Counted from the first letter of the stretch, positions 33,079 to 42,028 are shown. The stretch: DNA of 64,000 nucleotides from Kitasatospora sp. NBC_00240 (GCF_026342405.1 NZ_JAPEMU010000001.1:1364001-1428000); one strand, 5' to 3'. Notes: a model not told the origin generated them from the sequence alone. Numbers and translations are program-made.

Positions 33079-35184
33079 TCAGGGCGGCAGGGGCCCCGGC
33101 GCGTCACCCGGGTCGGACCGCACGCGGGCCATCAGGAGGGCGACGTCGTCGTGGTCGTCCGGGTGCCGGAGGGCGCCGAGGAGGTGGTCACAGGTGTCGT
33201 CCAGGGAGCGCCGCGGGCCGTCGAGCAGGCTCAGCAGCAGGTCGAGCCGGGCGTCGATGGACTGGTCCCGGGTTTCGACCAGACCGTCGGTGTACAGGAC
33301 GAGCAGGTCACCGGCGTCGAGGTCGACGTCCCTGGCCTCGAACTCGACGCCGCCGACGCCGAGCGGCGCCCCCGTGGGCAGGTCGATCAGGCGGGGACGG
33401 CCGTGGCGGGGCACCAGGACGGGCGGCAGGTGGCCGGCGTTGCACAGACGGCACCGGGCGCGGCGCAGGTCGTGCACCGCGTAGACGCAGGTGGCCATGG
33501 CTTCGCCCAGACCGGCGGTGATGCGGTCCAGGTGCCGGATCACCTGGCTCGGGTCCAGATCGAGGTCGGCGAGGGTCCGGGCGGCCGTCCTCAGCTGCCC
33601 CATGGCGGCCGCGGCGTTGATCCCGCTGCCCATCACGTCCCCGATCACCAGGACGGACGTGTCCCCCTCCCCGGGGATGGCGTCGAACCAGTCGCCGCCC
33701 ACCTCCTGGGTGGCCTGGGCCGGCTGGTAGCGGTAGGCGATCTCCAGCCCGGTCAGGCGGGGCGGGTCCTGCGGGAGCAGGTGACGCTGGAGGGCGAGGG
33801 CCGCGCCGCGTTCGCTCTGGTACCAGCGGGCGTTGTCGATGGACACCGCGGCGCGGCCGGCGAGCTCGACGGCCAGCGCGAGGTCGTCCTCGTCGAAGGG
33901 CAGCGGGTTGGTGGTGCGCTTGAGGTCCAGTGCGCCGAGCACCTCGCCGCGGGCGATCAGCGGCACCGCCAGGTAGGAGTGCAGGCTGGCGTCGGCGAGC
34001 TGGGCGGCGGCGTCCGGGTCGCGGGCGATCCGGCTCAGGTCCCGGGGCCCGACCCGGGGGACGAGGATCGGCCGGCCGGTGGTCACGCACCGGGTGACCA
34101 GGCGGTCGGCCTCGTACCTGGCCGGCTCCCCGACCGGGTCGGCGGCGCGGAGCGCCTCGCTGGGCCGGTCCGCCGTGACGGCCAGCGCGCGGAAGGTCGC
34201 CGGTCCGGTCGGAGCCTCCGTGCTGGGCCGGCCGCCCAGGGCCGCGTCCAGGACGTCCACCGCGGCGATGTCGGCCAGCTCGGGCACCACCAGGTCCGCG
34301 AGCTCGCGCGCGGTCCGCTCCAGGCCGAGGGTGGTGCCGATCCGGACGGAGGCGTCCGCGATCACGGCGAGCCTGCGCCGCGCCCGGGCTGCCTCGTCGG
34401 CCGCCCGGAACCGGTCGGTGACGTCCACGACCGTGACCGCCACGCCGATCACCCGTCCGGCGCCGTCCTCCAGCCGGTAGAACGAGCCCGACCAGGCGTG
34501 GTCCGTCCCGGGGTCGGCCGGGGTCCGGCCGACGGTGTTCACGTTCAGCATCGGCTCGCCGGTGACCAACACCCGGCGCATCGCGGACTCGATGGCCTCG
34601 GCGTCCAGGAAGGGCAGGGCGTCGCGCACGCCCAGCCCGATCACCTGCGCGGCGGGCAGGCCGTTGATCCGCTCCAGAGCCGGGTTGACCAGCACGTACC
34701 GCAGGTCGGTGTCGACCACGGCGAACCCGATCGGGGACTGCGAGACCAGCCGGGTCGACAGCGCGAGGTTCCGTTCGACGTTGCCCAGGACGGCCTGGTC
34801 GGCGGCGATCCCCAGCGCGAAGCGGTCGCCGTGCTCGTCCAGCAGGCGCATGTTGCGGAACTCCACCGCCCTGCTGCCGCCGTCCTTGTGCCGGATCGGG
34901 AAGACCCCGGCCCAGCTGTCGCCGCCGCTCAGCACCCGGGCGAACAACTCGATGACCAGGTCGACGTTCTCCTCGGCGACCATCAGCCGCGCGGCGAATC
35001 GGCCGAGCGCCTCCTCGGCGCTCCAGCCGAACAGTTCCTCGGCCTGCGGGCTCCACAACGCGATCCGCCCCTGCGCGTCCAGCACCACCGCGGCGACGCC
35101 CAGCACGTCCAACAGGCCACCGGGAGGGGACGGGGAGACCCTGGCCGGGCGGGGGCCGCTCCCGGACGCATCGTCCGCAGTCAT
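33079..35184 (-). CDS. PAS/GAF-domain SpoIIE-type serine phosphatase
   Basis: A 701-residue signalling phosphatase. An N-terminal PAS (VLDAQGRIALWSPQAEELFG), a second PAS (SPIGFAVVDTDLRYVLVNPA), then a GAF domain (ASVRIGTTLGLERTARELAD ... AVPLIARGEVLGALDL) are followed by the PP2C/SpoIIE catalytic domain from about residue 465: LQRHLLPQDPP, GGDWFDAIPG, VIGDVMGSGINAAA, YTDGLVETR and the final DDVALLMARV. The Asp residues in GGDWFDA and GDVMG bind Mn/Mg. Such proteins dephosphorylate anti-anti-sigma factors and answer redox or ligand signals. No anti-sigma partner is adjacent. Confidence 0.93.
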   Translation of the reverse strand: MTADDASGSGPRPARVSPSPPGGLLDVLGVAAVVLDAQGRIALWSPQAEELFGWSAEEALGRFAARLMVAEENVDLVIELFARVLSGGDSWAGVFPIRHKDGGSRAVEFRNMRLLDEHGDRFALGIAADQAVLGNVERNLALSTRLVSQSPIGFAVVDTDLRYVLVNPALERINGLPAAQVIGLGVRDALPFLDAEAIESAMRRVLVTGEPMLNVNTVGRTPADPGTDHAWSGSFYRLEDGAGRVIGVAVTVVDVTDRFRAADEAARARRRLAVIADASVRIGTTLGLERTARELADLVVPELADIAAVDVLDAALGGRPSTEAPTGPATFRALAVTADRPSEALRAADPVGEPARYEADRLVTRCVTTGRPILVPRVGPRDLSRIARDPDAAAQLADASLHSYLAVPLIARGEVLGALDLKRTTNPLPFDEDDLALAVELAGRAAVSIDNARWYQSERGAALALQRHLLPQDPPRLTGLEIAYRYQPAQATQEVGGDWFDAIPGEGDTSVLVIGDVMGSGINAAAAMGQLRTAARTLADLDLDPSQVIRHLDRITAGLGEAMATCVYAVHDLRRARCRLCNAGHLPPVLVPRHGRPRLIDLPTGAPLGVGGVEFEARDVDLDAGDLLVLYTDGLVETRDQSIDARLDLLLSLLDGPRRSLDDTCDHLLGALRHPDDHDDVALLMARVRSDPGDAPGPLPP

Positions 35185-35834
35185 CCCTCACCCGCCTTTT
35201 CCCGCAGTCCCGCACCGGCCTGCGGGTGATGTGGTGGTCCAGCCCGCCGCTCACCGTCCGGTCCGCCACCTCCTGACCGCTGCACACCCGCCTTGCCCGA
35301 CCGGCCCGCCGACCGGGGACGCCGCCGGCCTCGCCGTGCGGGGCACGCCGGCCCGGCCGCCGTCGGGGGGATGCGCGGTCCGAGCCGGTGGCGGGCAGCC
35401 CGGCGCCCGGCATCCGCCCTCTCATGGTCCCCCTCGGCGCGGACCCGCGCCCGGCGAGCCCGCCGGCGGCCTGCGCCGGCGCGCCTCCGGCTCGTCCTGC
35501 GGAGCGTGCCCGGGCGTTGGCGGGGGCGGACGTCCGCTGCCGCTCTGCCCCCGCCGGCACGGATGCGCCGGCGCCCGGAATGCCCGGCCCGGCGGGTTCC
35601 CCCGGTGGCGACGATCACGACGCGACAGGGGTGGTCGAGCCCACCGCCGGGCCACCGGTCGGGCCCGGGCCGAGGGTGCGCCCGTGCGCCGGGCCGGTCC
35701 GCCGGACGGGCTCGGCGCGGCGCTGGTTCGTCCGGGTGAACCCGGTGTCCGCCCGCTCCTCGGACGCGGACAGCTCCGGCCGCGGTTGGCATCGTGACTC
35801 TGACCCGATCGCCACCCCTCCCGGAGGACCCTCC
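35185..35834. other. 650-bp divergent intergenic region without a gene
   Basis: Lies between the phosphatase (leftward) and the VOC gene (rightward). Codon-position GC bias gives long open frames on both strands but none shows a domain, signal or ribosome-binding site. CCGGAGGACC just before 35835 serves the VOC gene. Confidence 0.5.
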
Positions 35835-36626
35835 ATGCTCGGCACCGACTTCAGTACCGGATCGCCCAACTGGCTCGATCTCGGCAGCCCCGACACCGAC
35901 GCCGCCACCGCGTTCTACCGTGCGGTCTTCGGCTGGGAGTTCGCCTCGGCCGGCCCGGAAGCGGGCGGGTACGGCTTCTTCCAGGTCGACGGGAAGACCG
36001 TCGCCGCACTCGGACCGCTCACCGAGGAAGGGGCGAAGTCCGCCTGGATGGTGCACTTCAAGACCGAGGACGCCCAGGCCACCGTCTCGGCCGTCAGGGC
36101 CGGCGGCGGGACCGTCCGGATGGAGCCCATGGATGTGATGGGCGAGGGCTGGCTGGCACAGGCCACCGACCCGCAGGGCGCCGAGTTCGCGCTCTGGCAG
36201 CCCGGCAGGACCCCCGGGCTCGGGCTGACCTCGGCCCCGAGCACCATGCTCTGGGCCGAACTGCACGTGCCCGACCCGCTCGCCGACATCACCTTCTACC
36301 AGGGCCTCTTCGGCTGGCGCAGCGAGGAGATGCAGGTGCCCGGCATGACGTACCGGGTACTCAGCGTCCGGGACGGCGACCAGCGGGCGGCCTCCTTCGG
36401 CGGGGTCGCTCCGCTCGGCGACGGTGCGGGCGGCGGGGTCGAACAGCCCCGCTGGGTGCCGTACTTCCACGCACCGGACGTCGACGCCACCGTCGACGCC
36501 GCCCGGGCGAACGGCGGCTCCGTACTGATGCCGGCCGCCGACGTGCCGGACGTCGGCCGGATCTCCTGGCTCGCGGACCCCTTCGGCGCGGTGTTCGCGC
36601 TGCTCAAGCCGGACCCTCAGATGTGA
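35835..36626 (+). CDS. VOC-family (glyoxalase/bleomycin-resistance fold) protein, two modules
   Basis: A 263-residue protein of the 27-kDa antigen Cfp30B type with two vicinal-oxygen-chelate modules: PNWLDLGSPDTDAATAFYRA, FGWEF, DPQGAEFALWQP in the first and LWAELHVPDPLADITFYQGL, FGWRSEEM, DPFGAVFALLKP in the second. Each module keeps the acidic end residue but the paired metal His are partly replaced, so metal dependence is uncertain. Members act on glyoxals, aromatic ring cleavage products or bind antibiotics; the substrate here is unknown. Confidence 0.85.
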   Translation: MLGTDFSTGSPNWLDLGSPDTDAATAFYRAVFGWEFASAGPEAGGYGFFQVDGKTVAALGPLTEEGAKSAWMVHFKTEDAQATVSAVRAGGGTVRMEPMDVMGEGWLAQATDPQGAEFALWQPGRTPGLGLTSAPSTMLWAELHVPDPLADITFYQGLFGWRSEEMQVPGMTYRVLSVRDGDQRAASFGGVAPLGDGAGGGVEQPRWVPYFHAPDVDATVDAARANGGSVLMPAADVPDVGRISWLADPFGAVFALLKPDPQM

Positions 36627-36634
36627 CGTGACGA

Positions 36635-36681
36635 GGAAGGTTCGCCGGCCCGGATGCCTCGTCCGGGCCGGCGAACCTTCC
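36635..36681. terminator. 20-bp perfect hairpin terminator
   Basis: Arm GGAAGGTTCGCCGGCCCGGA (36635-36654) is exactly complementary to 36662-36681, with a seven-base loop; it starts nine bases after the VOC stop. The next gene-free stretch to 36806 contains another perfect 11-bp inverted repeat, GGAATCGACGA (36817-36827) with 36837-36847. Confidence 0.93.
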
Positions 36682-36806
36682 CCGGGCCCCACCTCCAGGG
36701 CCGCGGCCGCCGGAAACCGAGGGCGGTACTACGATCTCGGTCACGGGCCGTGCGCCTACGTGTTCTTCGAACAGCCGGCATCGCATGGCCCGCGCCCGCT
36801 GCGGTT

Positions 36807-37517
36807 TCATCCGCACGGAATCGACGAAGGCCCAACTCGTCGATTCCAAGCCCGACTTCCGGCAACATGCTGGTGAGGGTTCCGCCCACCGAAGCGGAAC
36901 GCGCCGCCGTCGACAACGGCTTGAGCGCCCTTGACCGCCTTCTTGACCGCCTTCTTGAGCGCCTTCTTGAGCGCCTTCTTGAGCCCCTCGCCCAGAGGGC
37001 AGGACCGGGGCGCCGGGGGCGTTGTACCGCAGGGCGTTGGTGATGACGTTGGCGAGGACCCGCTCCAGCAGCGGCGGGTCGGCGAGCACCGCCGGGGCGT
37101 CCGCCAGGTGGAGCGGCTGTACAGGGGCGTCGGGGTCGGACAGGGAGTCGAGGGCGCGGGGCAGGACTTCGTCCAGGTGGCGGCGGCGGTGAGGACGCCG
37201 AGATGCGCGGCTTCGGTACCCGTACCGGACCAGCCGGGTTCCCCGTGGCGGTGCTCGGCGAACCCGTTGGGGAACAGCCAGGCCGAGCCGCCGATCAGCG
37301 GTGCGGCCGACGGACGGGAGCAGCGGCCCAGCGCGGCGCAGAGCCACCCGAAGGCGGCGAACGCGAACCAGCCTGCGTGCGACTCGCCGACCACGGCCAG
37401 GGCGCAGTCCAGCGCGGCGGCGGCCGTCAGGGCCACGGCCCCGGACATCGCGATCGGCAGGCGGTCGACCACCGGTCGGTAGGGGTGGCCGCCCGGGCGG
37501 GCGCAATACATCCGCAT
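36807..37517 (-). pseudogene. Chimeric frame: small membrane protein fused to KdpD remnant and Lys-rich tail
   Basis: From 37517 leftward the first 105 or so residues look like an intact membrane protein (YCARPGGHPYRPVVDRLPIA, ALTAAAALDCALAVVGESHA, FAFAAFGWLCAALGRC, NGFAEHRHGEPGWSG). The region 37187-36996 then encodes, in a different frame, a histidine-kinase fragment of the KdpD type (DEVLPRALDSLSDPDAP, HLADAPAVLADPPLLERVLA, NVITNALRYNAPG, the N-box). In the membrane-protein frame this becomes out-of-frame sequence and ends in the 12-bp repeat and a His/Arg-rich tail. It starts 15 bases after the universal-stress-protein stop with GAGGAG before the ATG, so it is probably still translated. 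Confidence 0.6.
36936..36983. repeat. 12-bp tandem repeat, four units
   Basis: CGCCTTCTTGAC/G repeats at 36936, 36948, 36960 and 36972. On the minus strand it encodes a Lys/Ala/Leu heptad-like tail (LKKALKKALKKAVKKAV) in the chimeric membrane-protein frame; on the plus strand it would give LLDRLLERLLERLL. Confidence 0.9.
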
Positions 37518-37531
37518 GACGGTGTCACTCC

Positions 37532-38071
37532 TCAACGGACCGGCGCCGGTTCGGTCGGCAGGTGCCAGAAGTTGCGGCGGTGCAGGGTCTCCAGCTCACG
37601 CTGGAGGGCCGGTCTCGGCACGGCGAGCACCGGACAGGCGGCGTGCCAGACGCAGTACGCCGTCACCGAGGGGCGCAGGCCGCGCCGCAGCCAACTGCCG
37701 GTGCCGGTACCGACCACCAGCAGGTCCCCCGGCCGGTCGGCCGTCCCCACCAGGGCATGCCCGGCGTCGCCCCGGATCACCCGGGCGCCGATCGGCACGC
37801 CGGGGCCGGCCGGACCTAGGGCCGCGTCGAGCGCCTCGCGGAGCCTGGCGGCGGCCGCGTCCCGGCCGGCGGCAAGCAGCGGCGGGCAGGGCGCCCGGCG
37901 GTACCCGAACTCGCCGCCGGGCGGCTCCCAGGCCAGCACGGCCAGCACCTCGGTGTCCCGGCGGCCGGCCTCGGCGACCGCCCGGTGCAGGGCCGCCAGG
38001 CTGCCCAGCAACCCGCTGACCCCGACCACGACCCGCTGCGGCGCACCGGCGCCCTGCTGGCTCCCGTCCAT
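37532..38071 (-). CDS. Universal-stress-protein-like protein
   Basis: A 179-residue single UspA-like fold: VVVGVSGLLGSLAALHRAVA at the N-terminus, ARLREALDAALG, GARVIRGDAGHALVG, LLVVGTGTGSWLRRGLRPSV and YCVWHAACPVLAVPRP at the end. The ATP loop G-x2-G-x9-G-S/T is only partly kept (GTGTGSWLRRGLRPSV), so nucleotide binding is doubtful. The remaining C-terminal tail (LETLHRRNFWHLPTE) is unusual. It heads an apparent two-gene unit with the chimeric membrane frame. Confidence 0.75.
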   Translation of the reverse strand: MDGSQQGAGAPQRVVVGVSGLLGSLAALHRAVAEAGRRDTEVLAVLAWEPPGGEFGYRRAPCPPLLAAGRDAAAARLREALDAALGPAGPGVPIGARVIRGDAGHALVGTADRPGDLLVVGTGTGSWLRRGLRPSVTAYCVWHAACPVLAVPRPALQRELETLHRRNFWHLPTEPAPVR

Positions 38072-38398
38072 CTCCGGCCCTTCTCCCGAGCTTCTGCGGA
38101 CCGCCAGCAAACCCCGCCGGACGCCGTCGGCCGGCCGGTCCTGACGCGCCCCTGACGCGGCGGGCGGTGATCCGAACGCCACCCTGACGCCCGGCCCGGC
38201 CCGGGGCGAAGGCCGGGGTGCGGCCGCTCGGCCGTCCGGGTGAGGCCGGTGTCAACGACCCGTCAGGACCGGGCCGGAGGCAGTCAAGGGAGCGTCAGAG
38301 CGCCGTCCCGGCGGAGCCGGCCCGGCTAGCGTCGGCCTGGTTCCCGTACGGGTCGACGAGGACCCGGCTGACCCACTCCACCACCCAGGAGCACCACC

Positions 38399-38734
38399 AT
38401 GGTCCGCACCGACACCGCCACTTCGGAGCCTGCCGGTCGTACCGTCCGGCACGTCCCGGTGCGCGCCGCCGGGTCCGTCGTCGTCCTGCGCTTCTTCCGT
38501 CGGCGGGACGGCGTCCGCTGCGCCGTCGGTTTCGGCTCCGCCGGGGCGCTCGCCGCGCTGCTCGGCCCCGGACACGCGTCGGTCGTCCTCACCGAGTCGG
38601 CCCTGCGCGAGCTGGCCGCCCCGCTGGGCGTCCACACCCTCGTGCTGGAGCCGCAGTTGGTGGCGCCGCCGGTCACCGCGCCGCCCGCCGCCCCCGTGGC
38701 CCTCACCCTCGCCCAGCTCCAGCACCAGTCGTGA
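38399..38734 (+). CDS. SAV_915-like hypothetical protein
   Basis: A 111-residue protein with the pattern I associate with the small SAV_915 family: VPVRAAGSVVVLRFFRRRDG, RCAVGFGSAGALAALLGPGH and SVVLTESALRELAAPLGVHT, then a Pro/Ala-rich end. The family accompanies various secondary-metabolism or stress genes and has no assigned function. It overlaps the next gene by four bases (GTGA). Confidence 0.65.
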   Translation: MVRTDTATSEPAGRTVRHVPVRAAGSVVVLRFFRRRDGVRCAVGFGSAGALAALLGPGHASVVLTESALRELAAPLGVHTLVLEPQLVAPPVTAPPAAPVALTLAQLQHQS

Positions 38735-39189
38735 CGGCACCGCCGTACCCGTCCGCAGCCGAAGGCCACCCCGGCCGGCCAGGCGCACCGGCCCGGGCAC
38801 TGCACCTGGTCACGGGCGCGCGGCCGGGCCCCGCGACGCCTGTCGAGGAACGGCCACTGCGGGCCCTGGCCCGGGTCAGGTCCGGCCCCGTCCCGCTGGA
38901 CTTCGACCGGCTCGCCGCCCGCCTCCCCGCCGTACAGAGCGGCCTGTCACTGGCCGGCGACGCCGACCTGGAACTCCAGCTCGCCTGCACCGGACCGCAG
39001 GAGTTGCGCGGCATCACCGCCGAACTGCTGCGCGCCGGCGCCGCCCAGGTCCGGGTGGAACTCGTCCTGCGTACCCTCACCCGCACCCCCGCCACCCTCG
39101 TTCCCGCGGACGGGCCCGCCGTCCCCGTTCCCGCCGTCCCCGTTCCCGCCGCCCCCGTTCCCGCCGTCGTGAGGAGCAGCACCCCATGA
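38731..39189 (+). CDS. Hypothetical protein with Val-Pro-Ala C-terminal repeats
   Basis: A 152-residue protein of unknown function starting with GTG inside the stop of the SAV_915-like gene. The middle is helical (FDRLAARLPAVQSGLSLAGD, QELRGITAELLRAGAAQVRV); the C-terminus is a PVPAVPVPAAPVPAV repeat. Its stop overlaps an ATG (ATGA at 39186), so a third coupled gene existed here. Function not assigned. Confidence 0.6.
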   Translation: MTAPPYPSAAEGHPGRPGAPARALHLVTGARPGPATPVEERPLRALARVRSGPVPLDFDRLAARLPAVQSGLSLAGDADLELQLACTGPQELRGITAELLRAGAAQVRVELVLRTLTRTPATLVPADGPAVPVPAVPVPAAPVPAVVRSSTP

Positions 39190-39347
39190 CCACCGCACTT
39201 GCCGCCCCCGGCCCGGCAGCCGTCCCGGCGGGTACGGCCGGCCGGGTGGCTCGGGCGCGGTCGCTCAGCTCCCCGTGCCGCGGTTCCGGCGTCGCCACCA
39301 CCAGGTGCCGGCGACGGCCACCACGGCGGTGGCCGCCACGGCGATGA
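39186..39347 (+). pseudogene. Possible 5' stub of a third coupled gene
   Basis: An ATGA overlap starts a 53-codon frame (MTTALAAPGPAAVPAGTAGR then VARARSLSS) that soon turns into Arg/Pro-rich sequence antisense to the YcnI-like gene. The first 25 residues look like a normal actinomycete N-terminus; the rest does not. This suggests the gene was truncated where the ycnI segment was joined. Confidence 0.35.
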
Positions 39348-40029
39348 CGATGGGAACCACCGGGGACGAGGAGTCCCCGCTGCTGGTGGCCGGCGCGGGG
39401 GCGGTGGCGGCCGCGGCGCTCGGCGTGGCGGCCGGGCCGGACGCGCTGGCGGAGGCGGAGGCGGAGGCGGAGGCGCTGGGACTGGGGGCGGCGGCGGTCG
39501 GGCCGGGCGCGGCCGGGGCGATCGGGGTGGCGCCGGGCGCGGCGGGCGACAGCTTGAGGACGGGTGCGGGGTGCTCGGGCTCGGCGCCGGCCTTGGGGAG
39601 TTCGATCCAGCGTTCGATGTGGCCGTCGCTGTACGTCTCCAGGGTCTTGAAGACCAGCTCCTTCGCGTCGGGAAGCTGCCGGACGGTGATCTTGTAGGCC
39701 GCGTCCTTGCCCGGGGCCAGGGCGGTGCCGCCGACGGTGTAGCCGTCCGGAGTGGCCGCGAGAGTCCACCCGGCCGGGGCGTCGGCGAGGGTGACGTCCG
39801 TCGGGGCGATGCCCTCGGGGAGGACGACCTGGAACTTCGCCAGGCCCGCGGTGGCGGACTCGGCCTCGGCCGTGAAGGCCACCGTGGCGTTGGTGGCGAG
39901 GGCCTGCGCGGTCTCGGACTCGACCTCGACGTGCGCGAACGCCGCCGTTCCGGCCAGGGCGACGGCCCCGGCGGTGAGCGCCAGGACGGTGGCGGTGCGG
40001 GCGGCGCGGCGGCTCTGCCGGTTGGGCAC
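39265..40029 (-). CDS. YcnI-like (DUF1775) copper-associated membrane-anchored protein
   Basis: A 254-residue exported protein. The signal peptide (RTATVLALTAGAVALAGTAA) ends at FA|HVEVES, so the mature protein begins with His, the copper-brace residue of YcnI. The DUF1775 fold follows (ATVAFTAEAESATAGLAKFQ, VVLPEGIAPTDVTLADAPAG, RWIELPKAG). A Ser-Ala repeat linker (SPSASASASASASASG) and a C-terminal membrane helix (VVPIVIAVAATAVVAVAGTW) with WWRRRNR anchor it. YcnI proteins bind Cu(II) and sit in copper acquisition loci. I took the GTG at 40029 as start, since it gives a compact signal peptide. Confidence 0.88.
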   Translation of the reverse strand: MPNRQSRRAARTATVLALTAGAVALAGTAAFAHVEVESETAQALATNATVAFTAEAESATAGLAKFQVVLPEGIAPTDVTLADAPAGWTLAATPDGYTVGGTALAPGKDAAYKITVRQLPDAKELVFKTLETYSDGHIERWIELPKAGAEPEHPAPVLKLSPAAPGATPIAPAAPGPTAAAPSPSASASASASASASGPAATPSAAAATAPAPATSSGDSSSPVVPIVIAVAATAVVAVAGTWWWRRRNRGTGS

Positions 40030-40683
40030 TTCGGGCTCCCTGCTTCTCCGCCGGCCGGGACCGGTCGGCGACGGGCTGACGACGGCGCCCATCATGCACG
40101 ACCTGGCCCGGCGGCGGGCCCGAACCCGGCCGATGCAAAGAATTCCGCCGCCCCCGGGAACTCGGTCCGCGACCGGAGCGACTACCTGGACTGCGCGGGC
40201 GTCGGGACCACCGGAATCACTGCTCAGGGGGATGCCGAGGGCCCGGCCCCTGCGACGTACGCACCGTCCGGGCGCGGACGCAGGGGTGACCGGCCCGTCG
40301 CGCGGCGAAGCACCGCCGCGGCCCCCGGGGGGCTCGCGGCAGTCGTATCCGCCCGCCCCGGCCGTCCGGCAACTCCCGAAAACCGGCCACCCACCCCTGC
40401 CCGGGCCAGGACACGGAGTCGCGGGGGGATGTGAAACCGCGTCCGATCTGCGGGCGGACCTGCCCGCGCACGCACTTTTCCGTTATCGGGGCCGGCCGCC
40501 CGGGTCTCCTGAGGAAGGCGGCCCGAACGGCCGGACGCACGACGGGCACACCAGGGCGGGCAGAGTGAACACGCGTACCGAGCACGAAGAACCGGCGAGG
40601 ACCGGACCGGGGACGGCCCCCGGGGCCCTCGCCGCCACGCCCCGTGGCTGCGCGACACCGGGTGCCTCGGCGGAGGGCTGCCC
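40030..40683. other. 654-bp divergent gap between YcnI-like gene and Met/His-rich lipoprotein gene
   Basis: No gene is supported. GGGAAC at about 40158 resembles an ECF-sigma -35 (GGAAC), but no clear -10 follows. Near 40485 a less GC-rich stretch (CTTTTCCGTTATCGGGG) may hold a promoter toward the lipoprotein. A short frame from a GTG near 40565 ends in the lipoprotein start codon but has no recognisable content. Confidence 0.45.
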
Positions 40684-41604
40684 GTGACTCCGGCCGGACA
40701 CCGTCTCCTGCACCTCTGCTCACTCACCCTGGCGGCCGGCGCCGTCGCCCTGCTCGCGCTCGCCGCCTGCGGTTCGTCCCCGCGCCCGGACCACTCCGCG
40801 CACTCCGCCATGCCGGGCATGGACCACACCGGGACGGCCACGCCCGGCTCGCCGCCCTCGGGGATGCCCGGCATGGCGGGCATGACCACCGACGAGGGCC
40901 TCGCGGCCGAGCGGGACGGCTACCGTCTGGACTCCCCTGCCACCGAGCTCCCCGCCGGCCGGCCGGTGAGCTACCCGTTCACCATCACCGGGCCGGACGG
41001 CCGGCCGATCACCGACTTCGCCGAGGTACAGACCGAGAAGCTGCACTTCTACGCGATCCGCGCGGACCTCACCGGCTATCAGCACCTGCACCCGACGATG
41101 GCCGCCGACGGCACCTGGACCGCGGATCCGGCCGCCCTCGACCCGGGCACCTGGCGGCTGTACGCCTCCTTCACCCCGAACACCGGCCCCCGGAAGGGCA
41201 AGGAGTTCGTCCTCGGCCGCACCCTGACCGTGCCCGGCACGGCCACCGCGGTACCGCTCCCCGCCGCCGGCGACAGTGCCACCGTCGACGGCTGGACCGC
41301 CACCGTCCAGGGCGACCTGACGGCGGGCAAGGCGGGCCCGCTCACCGTCAGCATCAGCCGGGACGGCCGGCCGGTCACCGATCTCCAGCCGTACCTCGAC
41401 AGCTACGCCCACCTCAGCGCCTTCCACCAGGGGGACCAGGCACTCGCCCACCTCCACCCGATCACTCCCGTGGCCGGGGACCACGGCGGACCGTCCCTGA
41501 CCTTCTACGCCCTGCTCGGCAGGCCCGGGAACTGGCGGGTCTTCCTGCAGTTCCGGACGGCCGGGCAGGTGCACACCGCCGAACTCACCCTGCACGTGGC
41601 CTGA
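40684..41604 (+). CDS. Met/His-rich copper-binding lipoprotein
   Basis: A 306-residue lipoprotein: signal with lipobox LALAAC (Cys about residue 29), then a metal-binding Met/His stretch (HSAHSAMPGMDHTGTA and SGMPGMAGM), and a beta-rich body with two similar halves (AGRPVSYPFTITGPDGRPIT ... LHFYAIRADLTGYQHLHP, then LTVSISRDGRPVTDLQPYLD ... HLSAFHQGDQALAHLHP). The repeated YLxxYAHLxxFHxGDxxxAHLHP-type block is the hallmark of a family found next to copper homeostasis genes. It probably binds Cu(I)/Cu(II) outside the membrane. GTG start with GGAGGG upstream. Confidence 0.85.
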   Translation: MTPAGHRLLHLCSLTLAAGAVALLALAACGSSPRPDHSAHSAMPGMDHTGTATPGSPPSGMPGMAGMTTDEGLAAERDGYRLDSPATELPAGRPVSYPFTITGPDGRPITDFAEVQTEKLHFYAIRADLTGYQHLHPTMAADGTWTADPAALDPGTWRLYASFTPNTGPRKGKEFVLGRTLTVPGTATAVPLPAAGDSATVDGWTATVQGDLTAGKAGPLTVSISRDGRPVTDLQPYLDSYAHLSAFHQGDQALAHLHPITPVAGDHGGPSLTFYALLGRPGNWRVFLQFRTAGQVHTAELTLHVA

Positions 41605-42028
41605 CGCGCCGGTAGCCCTTCCGTGGTCGCGCCGCAGTCGCCCGCCGCCGCCCGCCCGCCGGAGGGGCCGACCCGGTGGTGCGGGGCGGCGGCCGGCCGA
41701 CGGGCACCCGGGGCCGGGCGCTGGGCCGGGCCGGTCGTCCCCGGGCGCGGGCCGGGGCGCGGATCCCGTTGCGGCCCCGGCACCGCGGTACCCCGGTGCG
41801 GGCGGACGGCCTCGGCGCCGCCGAGTACCGCGCCACGGGCGTCCGGGGATTAATCAGGTATACCGATGTCCGGGCCCCGCATATTCACCCCGTCGGCCGC
41901 GCCCTAGGTTGAAGGTCCGCCGGCCGACCGGATGACCGGCCCGCCCGTGCGGCCCCGGCCCGCCGCGCGAGGCGCCTCCGGGGCTGCCGCCGGCACCGGG
42001 CACCCGCGCGACACAGGGAGATGGCGTC
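41605..42028. other. Intergenic region without a gene
   Basis: No coding sequence supported. A less GC-rich island at 41848-41890 (ATTAATCAGGTATACCGAT) may contain the promoter for the 42029 gene; GGGAGATGG lies before that start. Confidence 0.4.

Noticed and set aside
32518..35229. 903-codon plus-strand frame opposite the SpoIIE phosphatase
   Set aside because: Val/Gly/His/Gln-rich antisense shadow; the phosphatase domains on the minus strand are unmistakable.
36817..36847. 11-bp inverted repeat as an insertion-sequence end
   Set aside because: No transposase, no second copy and no flanking target duplication are visible; it may be just a hairpin.
40562..40687. Small frame ending in the lipoprotein start codon
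   Set aside because: The stop/start overlap is attractive but the ribosome-binding site is poor, and the product has no conserved feature.
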